In this document: one piece after another, positions 1 to 8,132 of the stretch | Position numbering within the stretch: the stretch's first letter is position 1 | Layout of the letters: every line of letters starts with the position of its first letter | Assembly (NCBI GenBank): GCA_964369225.1 | Contig: CAYJER010000017.1 | Location: forward strand, 1 to 39,849 | Source: SIG603 sp964369225 | Lineage (GTDB): Bacteria > Bacillota > Clostridia > Oscillospirales > Acutalibacteraceae | Reading direction: 5' to 3' | DNA length: 39,849 nucleotides | Notes under the pieces: generated by a model | Databases searched by the model: none | What the model saw: the letters and a program-made list of their open reading frames with translations, nothing else | What the model was told of the DNA's origin: nothing | Position numbers and translations under genes: made by a program

Positions 1-62
1 TCGTCCTTATCGTCGTCTAAGTCGTCCTTATCGTCGTCTAAGTCGTCCTTATCGTCATCTAT
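1..62. repeat. 21-bp tandem repeat encoding DDKDDLD
   Basis: A 21-base unit (TCGTCCTTATCGTCGTCTAAG) is present about 2.9 times at the window edge, in frame with the anti-sigma factor. Read on the minus strand it gives an acidic heptad, DDKDDLD. The array runs off the window, so the copy number is unknown. Confidence 0.9.
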
Positions 63-1010
63 GCCATCATCATTTACTTCTTTTTGAGAGTTAACAGTTC
101 CACCAGTGATAGCGTTTACATCATAGTCATATTCAAACTCAGCAGTCTCAAACTCAACTGAATACACGAACACGCCATTTTCAAACTCTAAATCAATATC
201 TAATGAGCTAGGAATTGTAACATTTGCATGTGCTAGTGCTATATCTCTTGCTTTTGACTCACCAATATATTGCTGCTCGCTTGCTTTACCCTCTGTTTGA
301 ACATCTATGTCTTTGTCCTCTAAAAGTAGGTTTAACTGATTTACTGTTAGTTTAGAGAAATCCTCTACACTTACTTCAGGATAAATCTTATTAAGCTCTT
401 TTGCTATCTCAAGTTTTCCAAGACTTACGTTTAATTCATCTGCTAGCTCTAGTTCATCATCATCTAATTCAAACAATAGGCTCATAACAGAAGCATCTAT
501 ATTTTTGTCTGATAAGATAGTTTTTAAGTTTTCTACTGTTTGGTCTAATAACGCTTGATTATCTGTTGAAACTAAAACTGAATTTTTATCTTCACTTATA
601 TAGTCGTCATCAATTAGGTTTTCAACTATCTCTAATAAAATTGTTGAAAACTTTTCGTTTTCGTAATTAAGTTCTGCTAAAATCTCTTGAGCGTCATCGT
701 TTTCTGCCTTTAAGTCTTTTACGTTGTCATCGTCATCCACTGTGACTGCTATTGTAGGGTTTACATCTAGGTATATTGTAGAAGTTTCAGGGTTTTGTTC
801 TGCACCCATAAGTGCGTTGTATCCGAATACTCCTCCTATTACTATTGCCATTGAAGCTGCTATTGCTGTTATATTTCTTATTGTATTTGATCTTGTAGTC
901 ATGTTAATCACTTTCCCTTTCTGTTTGTCACAGTCTTGGAGAATTTTATCTAAAATATCAGGTGTGATTTCTTCAAAAGCCATGTCTATACTTTTCTCTA
1001 AATTTTTCAT
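1..1010 (-). CDS. RsgI-like anti-sigma factor with PepSY-like domain (partial)
   Basis: Partial gene: the C-terminus lies beyond base 1. The start ATG overlaps the sigma factor stop (ATGA), with AGGAGG nine bases upstream; an in-frame ATG six bases earlier is also possible. The visible protein has an N-terminal cytoplasmic stretch, one membrane segment (about residues 42-60, ending GGVFGYNAL), then an external part beginning STIYLDVNPTIAV. That resembles the conserved VDVNPSIEL segment of RsgI-family anti-sigma factors. A Glu/Asp-rich central part follows, then a PepSY-like segment (YIGESKARDIALAHA ... VYSVEFETAEFEYDYDV) and an acidic tail of DDKDDLD repeats. It probably holds the cognate sigma factor at the membrane until an external signal arrives. 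The family call rests on topology and the DVNP motif; the signal is unknown. Confidence 0.8.
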   Translation of the reverse strand, partial: MKNLEKSIDMAFEEITPDILDKILQDCDKQKGKVINMTTRSNTIRNITAIAASMAIVIGGVFGYNALMGAEQNPETSTIYLDVNPTIAVTVDDDDNVKDLKAENDDAQEILAELNYENEKFSTILLEIVENLIDDDYISEDKNSVLVSTDNQALLDQTVENLKTILSDKNIDASVMSLLFELDDDELELADELNVSLGKLEIAKELNKIYPEVSVEDFSKLTVNQLNLLLEDKDIDVQTEGKASEQQYIGESKARDIALAHANVTIPSSLDIDLEFENGVFVYSVEFETAEFEYDYDVNAITGGTVNSQKEVNDDGIDDDKDDLDDDKDDLDDDKD

Positions 1011-1582
1011 TGCCATTCTCCTCCTAACTGTTCTTTTAATTTTTTTAATGCTCGGTTGTATTTTGAAAGGACTGTTGATAATCTCATATCCAGTATATCT
1101 GCTATCTCTCTATGTTTAAAGCCTGAAACTGCATGAAGTATGACAATTTGTTTCTCGTCATCTTTTAGGCAAGTCATACATTTAATAAGAACCTCTTTGT
1201 CTTCTGTAGAGACTTTGGTTTTCTCATCAAGGTATTTTTCCCAGTCTTCGTCAGGGATATCTGCGCTTTTTTTGCGTTCCCTTAGTTTCATTAGGCAGAG
1301 ATTTTTTGTTACTGTGATAATAAAAGCCATTGGTTTTCCGCTGGACTTATATTTATCTGCCGAATTATAAAGTGATATATATACATCGTGTAGTATATCT
1401 TCGGCATCATATGTATTCTTTAAAATGGTTAGTGCAAAGCTGTATACAGATTTTGAAGTTTTTCGGTATAGTTCCGATAACGCCTCCTTATCCTTGTTAG
1501 CTATTTTAAAGATACATTCGTCAAGATAATTATTATCGTTACAAATATTAAATTCTGTTACCGTCGACAAGCAAAGAATCAT
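1007..1582 (-). CDS. ECF-family RNA polymerase sigma factor
   Basis: A 191-residue sigma-70 family protein of ECF size. Region 2 covers about residues 35-105 (ALSELYRKTSKSVYSFAL ... DAEDILHDVYISLY ... AFIITVTKNLCLMKLR). Region 4 lies near the C-terminus (QIVILHAVSGFKHREIADIL followed by STVLSKYNRALKKLKEQL), the helix-turn-helix that reads the -35 element. The ATG at 1582 has an AAAGGGG ribosome binding site. The gene overlaps the RsgI-like anti-sigma gene by four bases, so the pair is a translationally coupled sigma/anti-sigma unit. ECF factors usually control their own promoter, but I could not identify that promoter here. Confidence 0.93.
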   Translation of the reverse strand: MILCLSTVTEFNICNDNNYLDECIFKIANKDKEALSELYRKTSKSVYSFALTILKNTYDAEDILHDVYISLYNSADKYKSSGKPMAFIITVTKNLCLMKLRERKKSADIPDEDWEKYLDEKTKVSTEDKEVLIKCMTCLKDDEKQIVILHAVSGFKHREIADILDMRLSTVLSKYNRALKKLKEQLGGEWQ

Positions 1583-1668
1583 GTTATCTCGCCCCTTTCA
1601 TATTGTTAATGCAGATAAATGCCATTTTATTGCAAATATTGCAAATTATTTTTAAAAAAATTTTTTAT

Positions 1669-1724
1669 AATTTAAACCTAAAAATTCTGGCACAGATTAG
1701 CACCTGAATTATTAGGTTTAAATT
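1669..1724. repeat. 22-bp inverted repeat upstream of the sigma factor
   Basis: Arms 1669-1690 (AATTTAAACCTAAAAATTCT plus GG) and 1703-1724 are reverse complements with two mismatches, around a 12-base loop. The structure lies about 90 bases upstream of the sigma gene. On the minus strand a T-run follows after a short A-run, so it could be a terminator for something upstream. It could also be an operator or a degenerate mobile element. It does not share the TGTAGGG end of the other palindromes. Confidence 0.6.
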
Positions 1725-1773
1725 GTAAAATAAATGTTTTGTGGACCGCTAAAATTTATATTAACATATGTTG

Positions 1774-1966
1774 GGAGGTTCTCTGTGCAGACGTGCCTCT
1801 TATCTAATAACCATGTAGGGGCGGATATTATCCGCCTAAAAAGTCTTTGTTTTGCCTAAGTTTCATAGGCGGATAATATCCGCCCCTACATGGGTTTGTG
1901 AAATTTAACGAATTAAATTTAAACTCAAAATCGTAATCAACACGTCTGGTCTCCGTGCCCTACAAT
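1774..1966. repeat. TGTAGGG modular palindromic element, copy A
   Basis: Inner arms at 1812-1837 and 1867-1892 are perfect inverse copies starting CATGTAGGGGCGG. Each arm carries the core GGCGGATATTATCCGCC, itself nearly palindromic. Outer flanks (GTGCAGACGTGCCTCTTA on the left, CACGTCTGGTCTCCGTGCCC on the right) recur in other copies. The gap 1583-2073 otherwise holds only the 1669-1724 hairpin and, at 2018-2046, a fragment of the TTTTCACT-type repeat. Confidence 0.9.
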
Positions 1967-2073
1967 ATATTAATAAATTTATCTTTATCAACACAAAATT
2001 TTTATTTAAAAAGCACTATTCATTTTTCACTCTTCACTAAGTTCTAAAGCTTGAGGGTCGCCACTACAATTAA

Positions 2074-3231
2074 TCAGCCTTTATCAACCTCTGCTTTTAC
2101 AGCTTTTGCAACTTCCATTGAAACAGCTTTATCTAAGGCACTTGGAATTATATAGTCTTCTTTTAATTCTTCTGGTTTTACATAGTCTGCTATTGCTTTA
2201 GCGGCAGCAATTTTCATTTCTTCAGATATTATCTTGGCTCTAGCATCTAAAGTTCCTCTAAATAAACCTGGGAAAACTAAAACGTTATTTATTTGGTTAG
2301 GATAATCAGAACGACCTGTTCCAACAATTCTAGCTCCAGCCTCAAAAGCTTCGTCTGGGAATATTTCAGGAGTAGGGTTAGCCATAGCGAATACTATAGC
2401 ATCGCTATTCATTGTTTGAACCATTTCTTTTTTAAGGCAACCAGGGGCAGAAACACCAATAAATACATCTGTTCCAACAATAGCCTCTTTAAGACCGCCT
2501 TTAATTTGCTTTCTATTTGTGATTTTTGCTAAATCCTCTTGAACCTTTGACATATTTTCTCTGCCTTCATAAATAGTTCCGTTAATGTCAATTAAGCAAA
2601 TATTTTTAACGCCATAAGCCATAAGCAGTTTACAAATTGCAATGCCAGCTGCACCAGCACCGTTAATAACAACTTCGATTTCGTCAATTTTTTTATCTAC
2701 AATTTTAAGTGAGTTTATAAGAGCTGCTAAAACAACAACAGCTGTTCCGTGTTGGTCGTCATGGAAAACAGGAATATCTAGTTTTTCAATTAACTTCTCT
2801 TCAATTTCAAAGCAACGAGGAGCCGCTATATCCTCTAGGTTTATTCCGCCAAAAGAACCTTGAAGTAACTCGATTGTTCTAACAATTTCGTCTACATCTT
2901 TTGATTTAATGCAAAGTGGGAATGCGTCAACATCGCCAAAAGCCTTAAATAGAACACATTTACCTTCCATAACAGGCATACCAGCTTCTGGGCCTATATC
3001 GCCTAGACCTAAAACCGCTGTGCCGTCTGTTATAACTGCTACAAGGTTTGAACGTCTTGTGTATTTATATGAATTGTTTATATCTTTTTGTATTTCAAGG
3101 CATGGAGCTGCAACTCCTGGTGTGTAAGCAATAGAAAGATCGTTTCTATCATTTAATGGACAAACAGCCTCAACACTTATTTTGCCTTTCCATTCCTCAT
3201 GTTTTTGTAATGCTAATTCATTGTAATTCAT
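2074..3231 (-). CDS. Malic enzyme (NAD(P)-dependent, oxaloacetate-decarboxylating)
   Basis: Converts malate to pyruvate and CO2 with reduction of NAD(P) in the cytoplasm. The 385-residue length fits the short bacterial malic enzymes. The N-terminal malic domain shows SIAYTPGVAAPCLEI, TDGTAVLGLGDIGPEAGMPV and MEGKCVLFKAFGDVDAFPL. Next come the metal-site region FGGINLEDIAAPRCFEIE and IPVFHDDQHGTAVV, then a Rossmann NAD-binding domain (VVINGAGAAGIAIC). The start is the ATG at 3231 behind a GGAG ribosome binding site. It stands alone, with repeat-filled gaps on both sides. The sequence does not settle NAD versus NADP preference, so I give no symbol. Confidence 0.95.
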   Translation of the reverse strand: MNYNELALQKHEEWKGKISVEAVCPLNDRNDLSIAYTPGVAAPCLEIQKDINNSYKYTRRSNLVAVITDGTAVLGLGDIGPEAGMPVMEGKCVLFKAFGDVDAFPLCIKSKDVDEIVRTIELLQGSFGGINLEDIAAPRCFEIEEKLIEKLDIPVFHDDQHGTAVVVLAALINSLKIVDKKIDEIEVVINGAGAAGIAICKLLMAYGVKNICLIDINGTIYEGRENMSKVQEDLAKITNRKQIKGGLKEAIVGTDVFIGVSAPGCLKKEMVQTMNSDAIVFAMANPTPEIFPDEAFEAGARIVGTGRSDYPNQINNVLVFPGLFRGTLDARAKIISEEMKIAAAKAIADYVKPEELKEDYIIPSALDKAVSMEVAKAVKAEVDKG

Positions 3232-3324
3232 TTTTTATTCTCCTTATATTTTAATTTTTTGTATATCATAAAATAAGTTTCTTAAATTATACCAGAGTAT
3301 GGATTTAATCAATCTTAATTGTTA

Positions 3325-3594
3325 ATTGTAGGGGAGGGTCTGAGTGCAGACGTGCCTCTTACGTTTTTTGATTAAAAATTAATTCGTTAAAACGCACAAA
3401 TTAATGTAGGGGACGGGTTTTCCGTCCCGTGGAAATTTAGCTAATCAACACGTCTGGTCTCTGTACCCTCCCCTACAATATATCAAAAAATTTATTTAAA
3501 ATTCTTTAATCAAAAAATCCGCAAGGATTTTCACATCAACTTTTCACTATTCATTTTTCACTCTTCACTAAGTTCCCAGACCCTCCCCTACAAT
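3325..3594. repeat. Composite repeat, copy B: TGTAGGG element plus TTTTCACT-type repeat
   Basis: Starts TTGTAGGGGAGGGTCTGAG at 3326. An inner half-unit with core GGGACGGGTTTTCCGTCCC (about 3413-3435) follows, then an outer right arm ending CCCTCCCCTACAAT near 3479. An AT linker leads to the second repeat type at 3503-3574 (AATCCGCAAGGATTTTCAC, then runs of TTTTCACT). A final CCCAGACCCTCCCCTACAAT is at 3575-3594. Nothing else is seen between maeB-like 3231 and 3639. Confidence 0.85.
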
Positions 3595-3638
3595 AATTTA
3601 TCAAATTTAGTCTTTCACTTTTAGTCTTTAGTTTTTAG

Positions 3639-4388
3639 TCATATAATAATTCCAACAGGGCAATGGTCGCTTCCCATTACATCAGGCAAAATAAAACTAT
3701 CCTTAATTTGTGTTTCAAAGCCTTCTGAAACAACAAAATAGTCAATACGCCAGCCTGTGTTGTTTTCTCTTGCCTTGCCTCTATAGCTCCACCACGAATA
3801 TGCACCCTCTTTTTCAGGATAAAAATGCCTAAAAGTATCAACAAAGCCGCTCTCTAAAAGTTCGGTCATTTTTCCTCGCTCTTCATATGAATAACCGGGA
3901 TTTCCTATATTCTGTTTAGGATTTTTAAGGTCTATTGGATTGTGGGCAACGTTTAAATCTCCACAAAGAATAACAGGTTTAGTCTCTTTAAGTTTATTTA
4001 AATAGTCTCTTAAATCGTCTTCAAACTGCATTCTATAATCAATTCTTGCAAGTTCCGCCTTAGCGTTAGGAGTGTAGACGCACACAAGATAAAAGTTTTC
4101 GTATTCGGCTGTAATTATTCTGCCCTCTGTTGAGTGTTCCTCAATATCTATTCCATATTTAATAGAAAGAGGTTCACTTTTCGAGAAAATCGCTGTGCCT
4201 GAATAACCTTTCTTTTCTGCTGAATTCCAGTAGCAAAAATAAGGGCTTAAATCAAAGTTTGCCTGTTCTTTTAACATTTTTATCTCTTGCAAGCAGATAA
4301 TGTCTGGGTCTTCTTCTTTTAAAAAATCAAGAAACCCTTTAGTAACACAGGCTCTAAGCCCGTTTACATTAAAAGATAAAATTTTCAT
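3639..4388 (-). CDS. exoA: Exodeoxyribonuclease III / AP endonuclease
   Basis: Mg-dependent endonuclease/exonuclease/phosphatase-fold enzyme that cuts DNA at abasic sites in base-excision repair. At 249 residues it is a normal length for bacterial ExoA/Xth. Visible motifs in order: NVNGLRAC (residues 7-14), the metal ligand Glu in LQEIK (about 35), SGTAIFSK, CGDLNVAHNPIDL, WWSYRGKARENNTGWRIDYF, and the catalytic Asp-His in GSDHCP (239-244). The ATG at 4388 lacks an ordinary Shine-Dalgarno. It directly abuts the palindrome ATGACAAAGTCAT of the start-linked leader element. Confidence 0.95.
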   Translation of the reverse strand: MKILSFNVNGLRACVTKGFLDFLKEEDPDIICLQEIKMLKEQANFDLSPYFCYWNSAEKKGYSGTAIFSKSEPLSIKYGIDIEEHSTEGRIITAEYENFYLVCVYTPNAKAELARIDYRMQFEDDLRDYLNKLKETKPVILCGDLNVAHNPIDLKNPKQNIGNPGYSYEERGKMTELLESGFVDTFRHFYPEKEGAYSWWSYRGKARENNTGWRIDYFVVSEGFETQIKDSFILPDVMGSDHCPVGIII

Positions 4389-4462
4389 ATGACTTTGTCA
4401 TGTTTGCCGCACAAAATTGAGCTATTTTTTAGTTCAAATACACGGTACCCATGCCTTTCTTT
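4389..4462 (-). promoter_or_regulatory. Start-linked leader element, copy 1 (upstream of exoA)
   Basis: Read on the minus strand, this stretch ends TTGTGCGGCAAACATGACAA then AGTCAT directly before the exoA ATG. The TTTTGTGCGGCAAA core and the ATGACnnnGTCAT mini-palindrome match copies upstream of five other genes. The distal part (around 4441-4460) is diverged but still aligns with the CCCGTGACTnnCCTTTC end of other copies. Confidence 0.7.
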
Positions 4463-4548
4463 ATATATTTCAAAAATTTATAATTTAAGCTATACTTTTT
4501 AATGATAATATGATAAAATAAATAAAACCAATAAAAAGGAGTGCTAAT

Positions 4549-5064
4549 ATGTCAAATCCAATAGTAACAATTAAGACAACTATGGGAACAATGAAGGCTG
4601 AATTATACCCTGAAATTGCCCCAAACACAGTAAACAACTTTATTTCTTTAATAAAAAAAGGATACTATAACGGAGTAATTTTCCACAGAGTTATACCAAA
4701 CTTTATGATTCAAGGCGGAGACCCAACTGGTACAGGAATGGGTGGTCCTGGGCATAAAATAGCTGGTGAATTCAGCATGAACGGCTTTAAGAACGATTTA
4801 AAGCACACACCTGGTGTTCTTTCAATGGCTAGAACAGGCGATCCTAACAGTGCAGGAAGCCAATTCTTTGTAATGGTTGCAAATTCTCCACATCTTGACG
4901 GACAATATGCAGCTTTCGGAAAGCTAACAGAGGGTCAAGACGTTGCAGATTCAATAGTTAATGTAAAAAGAAACTATCAAGACAAGCCTGCATTTGATGT
5001 AGTTATGGAAGAAGTTACAGTAGACACATTCGGTGTAGACTACGCTGAGCCAGTTACAGTTTGA
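4549..5064 (+). CDS. Cyclophilin-type peptidyl-prolyl cis-trans isomerase
   Basis: A 171-residue single-domain cytoplasmic cyclophilin; no signal peptide is seen. It speeds proline isomerisation during protein folding. Family motifs are intact: FHRVIPNFMIQGGDPTGTG (catalytic Arg in FHRV), KHTPGVLSMARTGDPNSAGS, QFFVMVANSPHLDGQYAAFG. The ATG at 4549 has AAAGGAG eight bases upstream. It is transcribed divergently from exoA and closed by a hairpin terminator at about 5104. Confidence 0.96.
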   Translation: MSNPIVTIKTTMGTMKAELYPEIAPNTVNNFISLIKKGYYNGVIFHRVIPNFMIQGGDPTGTGMGGPGHKIAGEFSMNGFKNDLKHTPGVLSMARTGDPNSAGSQFFVMVANSPHLDGQYAAFGKLTEGQDVADSIVNVKRNYQDKPAFDVVMEEVTVDTFGVDYAEPVTV

Positions 5065-5103
5065 TTATACACCAAAATTTAATTAAAGTCTAGTAGAATT
5101 TAG

Positions 5104-5133
5104 AAAGTAGGGGTTACACACTCCTACTTTTTA
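5104..5133 (+). terminator. Rho-independent terminator after the cyclophilin gene
   Basis: AAAGTAGG at 5104-5111 pairs with CCTACTTT at 5123-5130 and runs into TTTTTATTT, about 40 bases after the stop codon. Confidence 0.85.
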
Positions 5134-5177
5134 TTTATATTTTTAGATACAACTAGTGTTGCTTAAGAATTAAACTG

Positions 5178-5336
5178 ATGTAGGGGCGGATATTATCCGC
5201 CTATGAAATTTAGACGAAATTACAGACTTTTTAGGCGGATAATATCCGCCCCTACATGGTTCGTGAAATTTAACGAATTAATTTTAAACCAAAAAACGTA
5301 ATCAACACGTCTGGTCTCTGTGCCCTCCCCTACAAT
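5178..5336. repeat. TGTAGGG modular palindromic element, copy C
   Basis: Perfect inverse arms at 5178-5202 and 5233-5257 carry the GGCGGATATTATCCGCC core. A right flank with GTGAAATTTAACGAATTAA follows, then CACGTCTGGTCTCTGTGCCC and CCCCTACAAT. It occupies the gap between the cyclophilin and lipoprotein genes; no left outer arm is seen. Confidence 0.9.
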
Positions 5337-5407
5337 TTTTGTTTATATTTCTAATTTCGTCACAACCTCTTTTTACTAGAATTAATAATAGCTTAACATA
5401 TGGTTCA

Positions 5408-5436
5408 TTGACAAAATTTTTTTGATGTGATATCAT
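5408..5436 (+). promoter_or_regulatory. SigA-type promoter of the lipoprotein gene
   Basis: TTGACA at 5408-5413 and TATCAT at 5431-5436 are separated by 17 bases, close to the vegetative consensus. The lipoprotein gene starts about 30 bases downstream. Confidence 0.8.
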
Positions 5437-5467
5437 GATACACATATTAATCAAAGGGGTGTTTAAC

Positions 5468-5953
5468 TTGAAGTTAGCGTTTTTATTTGTTCTGGTTATA
5501 TTTTTACTTGTTGGCTGTTCAGCCGAGGAAAGTGAAAACTCGAGTATAACCACAAACCCTGATCATATTGGAGAGTATGAAGAATTAAGTTCTACTGCTT
5601 CATTAAACTCAGACAATTCTGTAGACTATGACCTAACTGTGATGAGTTCCACCATGGTTTTTTCTCAAGTTTATGATATGATGGTTCGACCAACAGAGTA
5701 TTTAGGCAAAACTTTTAAAGCAGTTGGAATGTATGACGCTCAACTAGTTGAAGTTTTTGGCGAAACATGTTCATTTATAGTAATAAACGATGCAACAGGC
5801 TGTTGCCCTCAAGGGCTTATTGTTGAATTTGAAGAGGGGCTAGAAGCTCCAGAAATATTCGAGAATTTTACAATCAAGGCTGAATATTTAGAGGGTGAAA
5901 TGGCAGATCAAATATATTATTACCTAAAAATATATTCAATTGAGCCAGCGTGA
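5468..5953 (+). CDS. Uncharacterised lipoprotein
   Basis: Start chosen at TTG 5468, preceded by AAAGGGGTG; an upstream in-frame ATG at 5435 sits on the promoter -10 and is unlikely. The protein (161 residues) opens with a charged residue, a hydrophobic run and the lipobox LLVGC, so it should be lipidated at Cys and anchored outside the membrane. The mature part has a Ser/Glu-rich linker, then a compact domain (FSQVYDMMVRPTEYLGKTF ... CSFIVINDATGCCPQGLIVE ... YYLKIYSIEP). Three clustered Cys and a Cys near residue 100 suggest disulfides or metal binding. It looks like an OB-fold-like domain, but I do not recognise a named function. Confidence 0.85.
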   Translation: MKLAFLFVLVIFLLVGCSAEESENSSITTNPDHIGEYEELSSTASLNSDNSVDYDLTVMSSTMVFSQVYDMMVRPTEYLGKTFKAVGMYDAQLVEVFGETCSFIVINDATGCCPQGLIVEFEEGLEAPEIFENFTIKAEYLEGEMADQIYYYLKIYSIEPA

Positions 5954-5968
5954 AAAAGTAGGTATGTG

Positions 5969-6052
5969 ATGGTCTCCATTCAGACGTGCCTCTTAGGAAA
6001 ATCTAGCCATGTAGGGGCGGATAATAATTTGTGTAGTTTAAGGAATTAATGT
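5969..6052. repeat. Decayed TGTAGGG element, copy D
   Basis: It keeps the left flank (CAGACGTGCCTCTTA, then CATGTAGGGGCGGATAATA) and the tail TTAAGGAATTAATG. The middle and the right arm are missing, consistent with an internal deletion. Confidence 0.75.
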
Positions 6053-6064
6053 TAAATAAAATAT

Positions 6065-6091
6065 GGGCTGTGACATTTTTAGTCACAGCCC
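6065..6091. terminator. Bidirectional-looking terminator hairpin
   Basis: GGGCTGTGAC at 6065-6074 pairs perfectly with GTCACAGCCC at 6082-6091. The hairpin lies just past the stop of the minus-strand P-loop gene and can also close the plus-strand lipoprotein transcript. Confidence 0.85.
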
Positions 6092-6102
6092 ATTAATTTT
6101 GA

Positions 6103-6516
6103 TTATTTTGGCATGTATTCTTTTACTGACTCTGGTAAATCTTCCTCTGCTGCTGAAACTGAAAGAACAATATTTGTTTTTTCGCTTACAGCTAGGTCAT
6201 TTAGTTTTCTAACTAAGCACTCTAAAAGCTCCATGTCGTCGCCAATAATCTTTAGTGTAGAGTCTATCAAGATGTCTGTAACATCATAGTTAGATGCGCA
6301 AAGGCCACTTACGAAACCATACATAGTCTCTTTGCCTTTAATCTTGTAGTCCTCCATGTCAATAAGTCTAGCCTTGTGAGAGATATCGTGTGTTAGCTTT
6401 TTCCCTTTTTCAAGAACCAATACGTTTCCCTTTGATGTCTCAAGTGCCTTATTAGCGCACTCGATAAGTCTTTTTGTTTTTCCTGAACCCTTTTTTCCAA
6501 TTAATAAAGTCAACAT
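6103..6516 (-). CDS. Small P-loop NTPase-like protein
   Basis: A 137-residue protein with an N-terminal Walker A motif (LIGKKGSGKTKRL, residues 5-17) and a hydrophobic strand ending in Asp (YDVTDILIDSTLK), a possible Walker B. It has no transmembrane segment. The gene follows glucose-6-phosphate isomerase by 37 bases on the same strand and is probably co-transcribed with it. I know of no reliable function, and a helicase or PilT role is not supported at this size. Start ATG at 6516 has AGGAGG nearby. Confidence 0.75.
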   Translation of the reverse strand: MLTLLIGKKGSGKTKRLIECANKALETSKGNVLVLEKGKKLTHDISHKARLIDMEDYKIKGKETMYGFVSGLCASNYDVTDILIDSTLKIIGDDMELLECLVRKLNDLAVSEKTNIVLSVSAAEEDLPESVKEYMPK

Positions 6517-6553
6517 AATTTTATCCTCCTTATATTTATCCGATTAAATCGGA

Positions 6554-7894
6554 TTATTTGCTTAATCTTTTCTCTAGCTCTGCTTTTTCTGCTTCATAGC
6601 CTGGTTTGCCCAATAATGCAAACATATTCTTTTTATAGCTTTCAACGCCCGGTTGGTCAAATGGATTTACTCCTAACATGTAGCCTGATACTCCACAAGC
6701 TCTCTCAAAGAAATAAATTAAGTTACCTAAAGTTCTCTCGCTAAAATCAGCTAGTCTTAAAACTATGTTAGGTACTCCACCATCGTTATGTGCTAAAACT
6801 GTTCCCTCGAAAGCTTTCTTGTTTACAAAATCTATAGTCTTGCCTTTTAAGAAGTTCAAGCCGTCAACGTCTGTAGCATCCTCACCTATTACTAGCTCGT
6901 AACGTGGTTTTTCGATAATAATAACTGTCTCGAAAAGATCTCTTCTGCCGTCTTGAATGTATTGTCCCATTGAGTGTAGGTCTGTTGAGAATACAACCGA
7001 CGCTGGGAAAATCCCCTTTTGGTCTTTGCCTTCACTCTCGCCGTAAAGCTGTTTCCACCACTCACTAATCATAGTGCATGATGGCTCATAGTTAACCATA
7101 ATCTCTGTAGTTTTGCCTTTATTGTAAAGAATATTCCTAAGTGCTGCATATTTTAGACAGTCGTTTTCTTCCACATTTGTGTTAGAATAAAGATCTTGAG
7201 CTTCTTTAGCGCCAAGCATTAACTCGTCTATGTCTGCACCTGAAACAGCTATAGGCAATAATCCTACTGCTGTAAGCACTGAAAATCTTCCGCCAACATC
7301 GTCTGGAACTACAAAAGTCTCATAGCCCTCTGTGTCTGCTAATTGCTTAAGTGTGCCTCTTGCTTTGTCTGTAGTACAGAAAATTCTTTGTTTTGCCTCT
7401 TCTTTTCCGTACTTTGTTTCTAGTAACTCACGGAAAACTCTAAATGCTATTGCAGGCTCTGTAGTTGTGCCTGACTTTGAAATCATATTAATTGATATAT
7501 CTTTACCCTCACAGATTTGTAACAATTCTGTAAGTGCGGAAGAACTAATGCTATTACCTGTGTAATAAACTTGAGGTGTGTCTTTTGTAAGTGTGTTATA
7601 GTTGTCCGATTTTAAAAACTCAATTGCAGCTCTTGCGCCAAGGTATGAGCCTCCGATGCCTATAACAATAAATATATCCGAATTCTTCTTAATTTTTTCG
7701 GCAGCTAATTTAATTCTAGCAAATTCCTCTTTATCGTAGTCTGTTGGTAGATTTACCCAACCTAGAAAATCGTTTCCTGCACCATTACCACTCACCAAAG
7801 AGTTGTTTGCAGCTTCTACCATAGGTTTAATATTTTTGACCTCATCTTGATTTACAAAGCCCTTAAGAAAAGAACTATCCAATTTTAACGCCAT
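6554..7894 (-). CDS. pgi: Glucose-6-phosphate isomerase
   Basis: Interconverts glucose 6-phosphate and fructose 6-phosphate in glycolysis and gluconeogenesis. The 446-residue length fits the short Firmicute type. SIS-domain motifs are intact: IGIGGSYLGARAAIEFL, MISKSGTTTEPAIAFR (sugar-phosphate binding), and DVGGRFSVLTAVGLLPIAVSG. Later segments include WWKQLYGESEGKDQKGIFP and HSMGQYIQDG. ATG at 7894 is preceded by a GAAAGGTGG site. It probably forms a two-gene operon with the downstream P-loop protein and diverges from the ABC-F gene. Confidence 0.97.
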   Translation of the reverse strand: MALKLDSSFLKGFVNQDEVKNIKPMVEAANNSLVSGNGAGNDFLGWVNLPTDYDKEEFARIKLAAEKIKKNSDIFIVIGIGGSYLGARAAIEFLKSDNYNTLTKDTPQVYYTGNSISSSALTELLQICEGKDISINMISKSGTTTEPAIAFRVFRELLETKYGKEEAKQRIFCTTDKARGTLKQLADTEGYETFVVPDDVGGRFSVLTAVGLLPIAVSGADIDELMLGAKEAQDLYSNTNVEENDCLKYAALRNILYNKGKTTEIMVNYEPSCTMISEWWKQLYGESEGKDQKGIFPASVVFSTDLHSMGQYIQDGRRDLFETVIIIEKPRYELVIGEDATDVDGLNFLKGKTIDFVNKKAFEGTVLAHNDGGVPNIVLRLADFSERTLGNLIYFFERACGVSGYMLGVNPFDQPGVESYKKNMFALLGKPGYEAEKAELEKRLSK

Positions 7895-8069
7895 AGATTA
7901 TATCCACCTTTCGTCTTTTAAAATTTTTCTATGTATATATTGTACATTACATTAACCAATTTTGCAAGGAAAATATCAAATATTTTCAGAAATTTAATAT
8001 AATATTTTTTTTGTTGCTTTTATATAATAATATTCTCGATTATATGTTAATATTTTTTACTTTTTTTAA

Positions 8070-8097
8070 TTGAAATTTCACAATTTTATGGTAAAAT
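8070..8097 (+). promoter_or_regulatory. Candidate SigA promoter of the ABC-F gene
   Basis: TTGAAA at 8070-8075 and TAAAAT at 8092-8097, spaced by 16 bases, lie 36 bases upstream of the ABC-F start. Confidence 0.55.
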
Positions 8098-8132
8098 ATT
8101 CTGTAGAACAATAATTTGAATGGAGTAATTAA

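Noticed and set aside
1..62. Possible CRISPR-like repeat array
   Set aside because: The units are contiguous, 21 bases long, have no spacers and encode DDKDDLD in frame.
724..1119. 131-codon plus-strand frame with hydrophobic stretches
   Set aside because: Lies opposite the anti-sigma gene; the hydrophobicity is the complement of its coding sequence.
5435..5467. Upstream ATG start for the lipoprotein
   Set aside because: It overlaps the -10 box and would place residues before the lipoprotein signal; TTG 5468 has a proper ribosome binding site.
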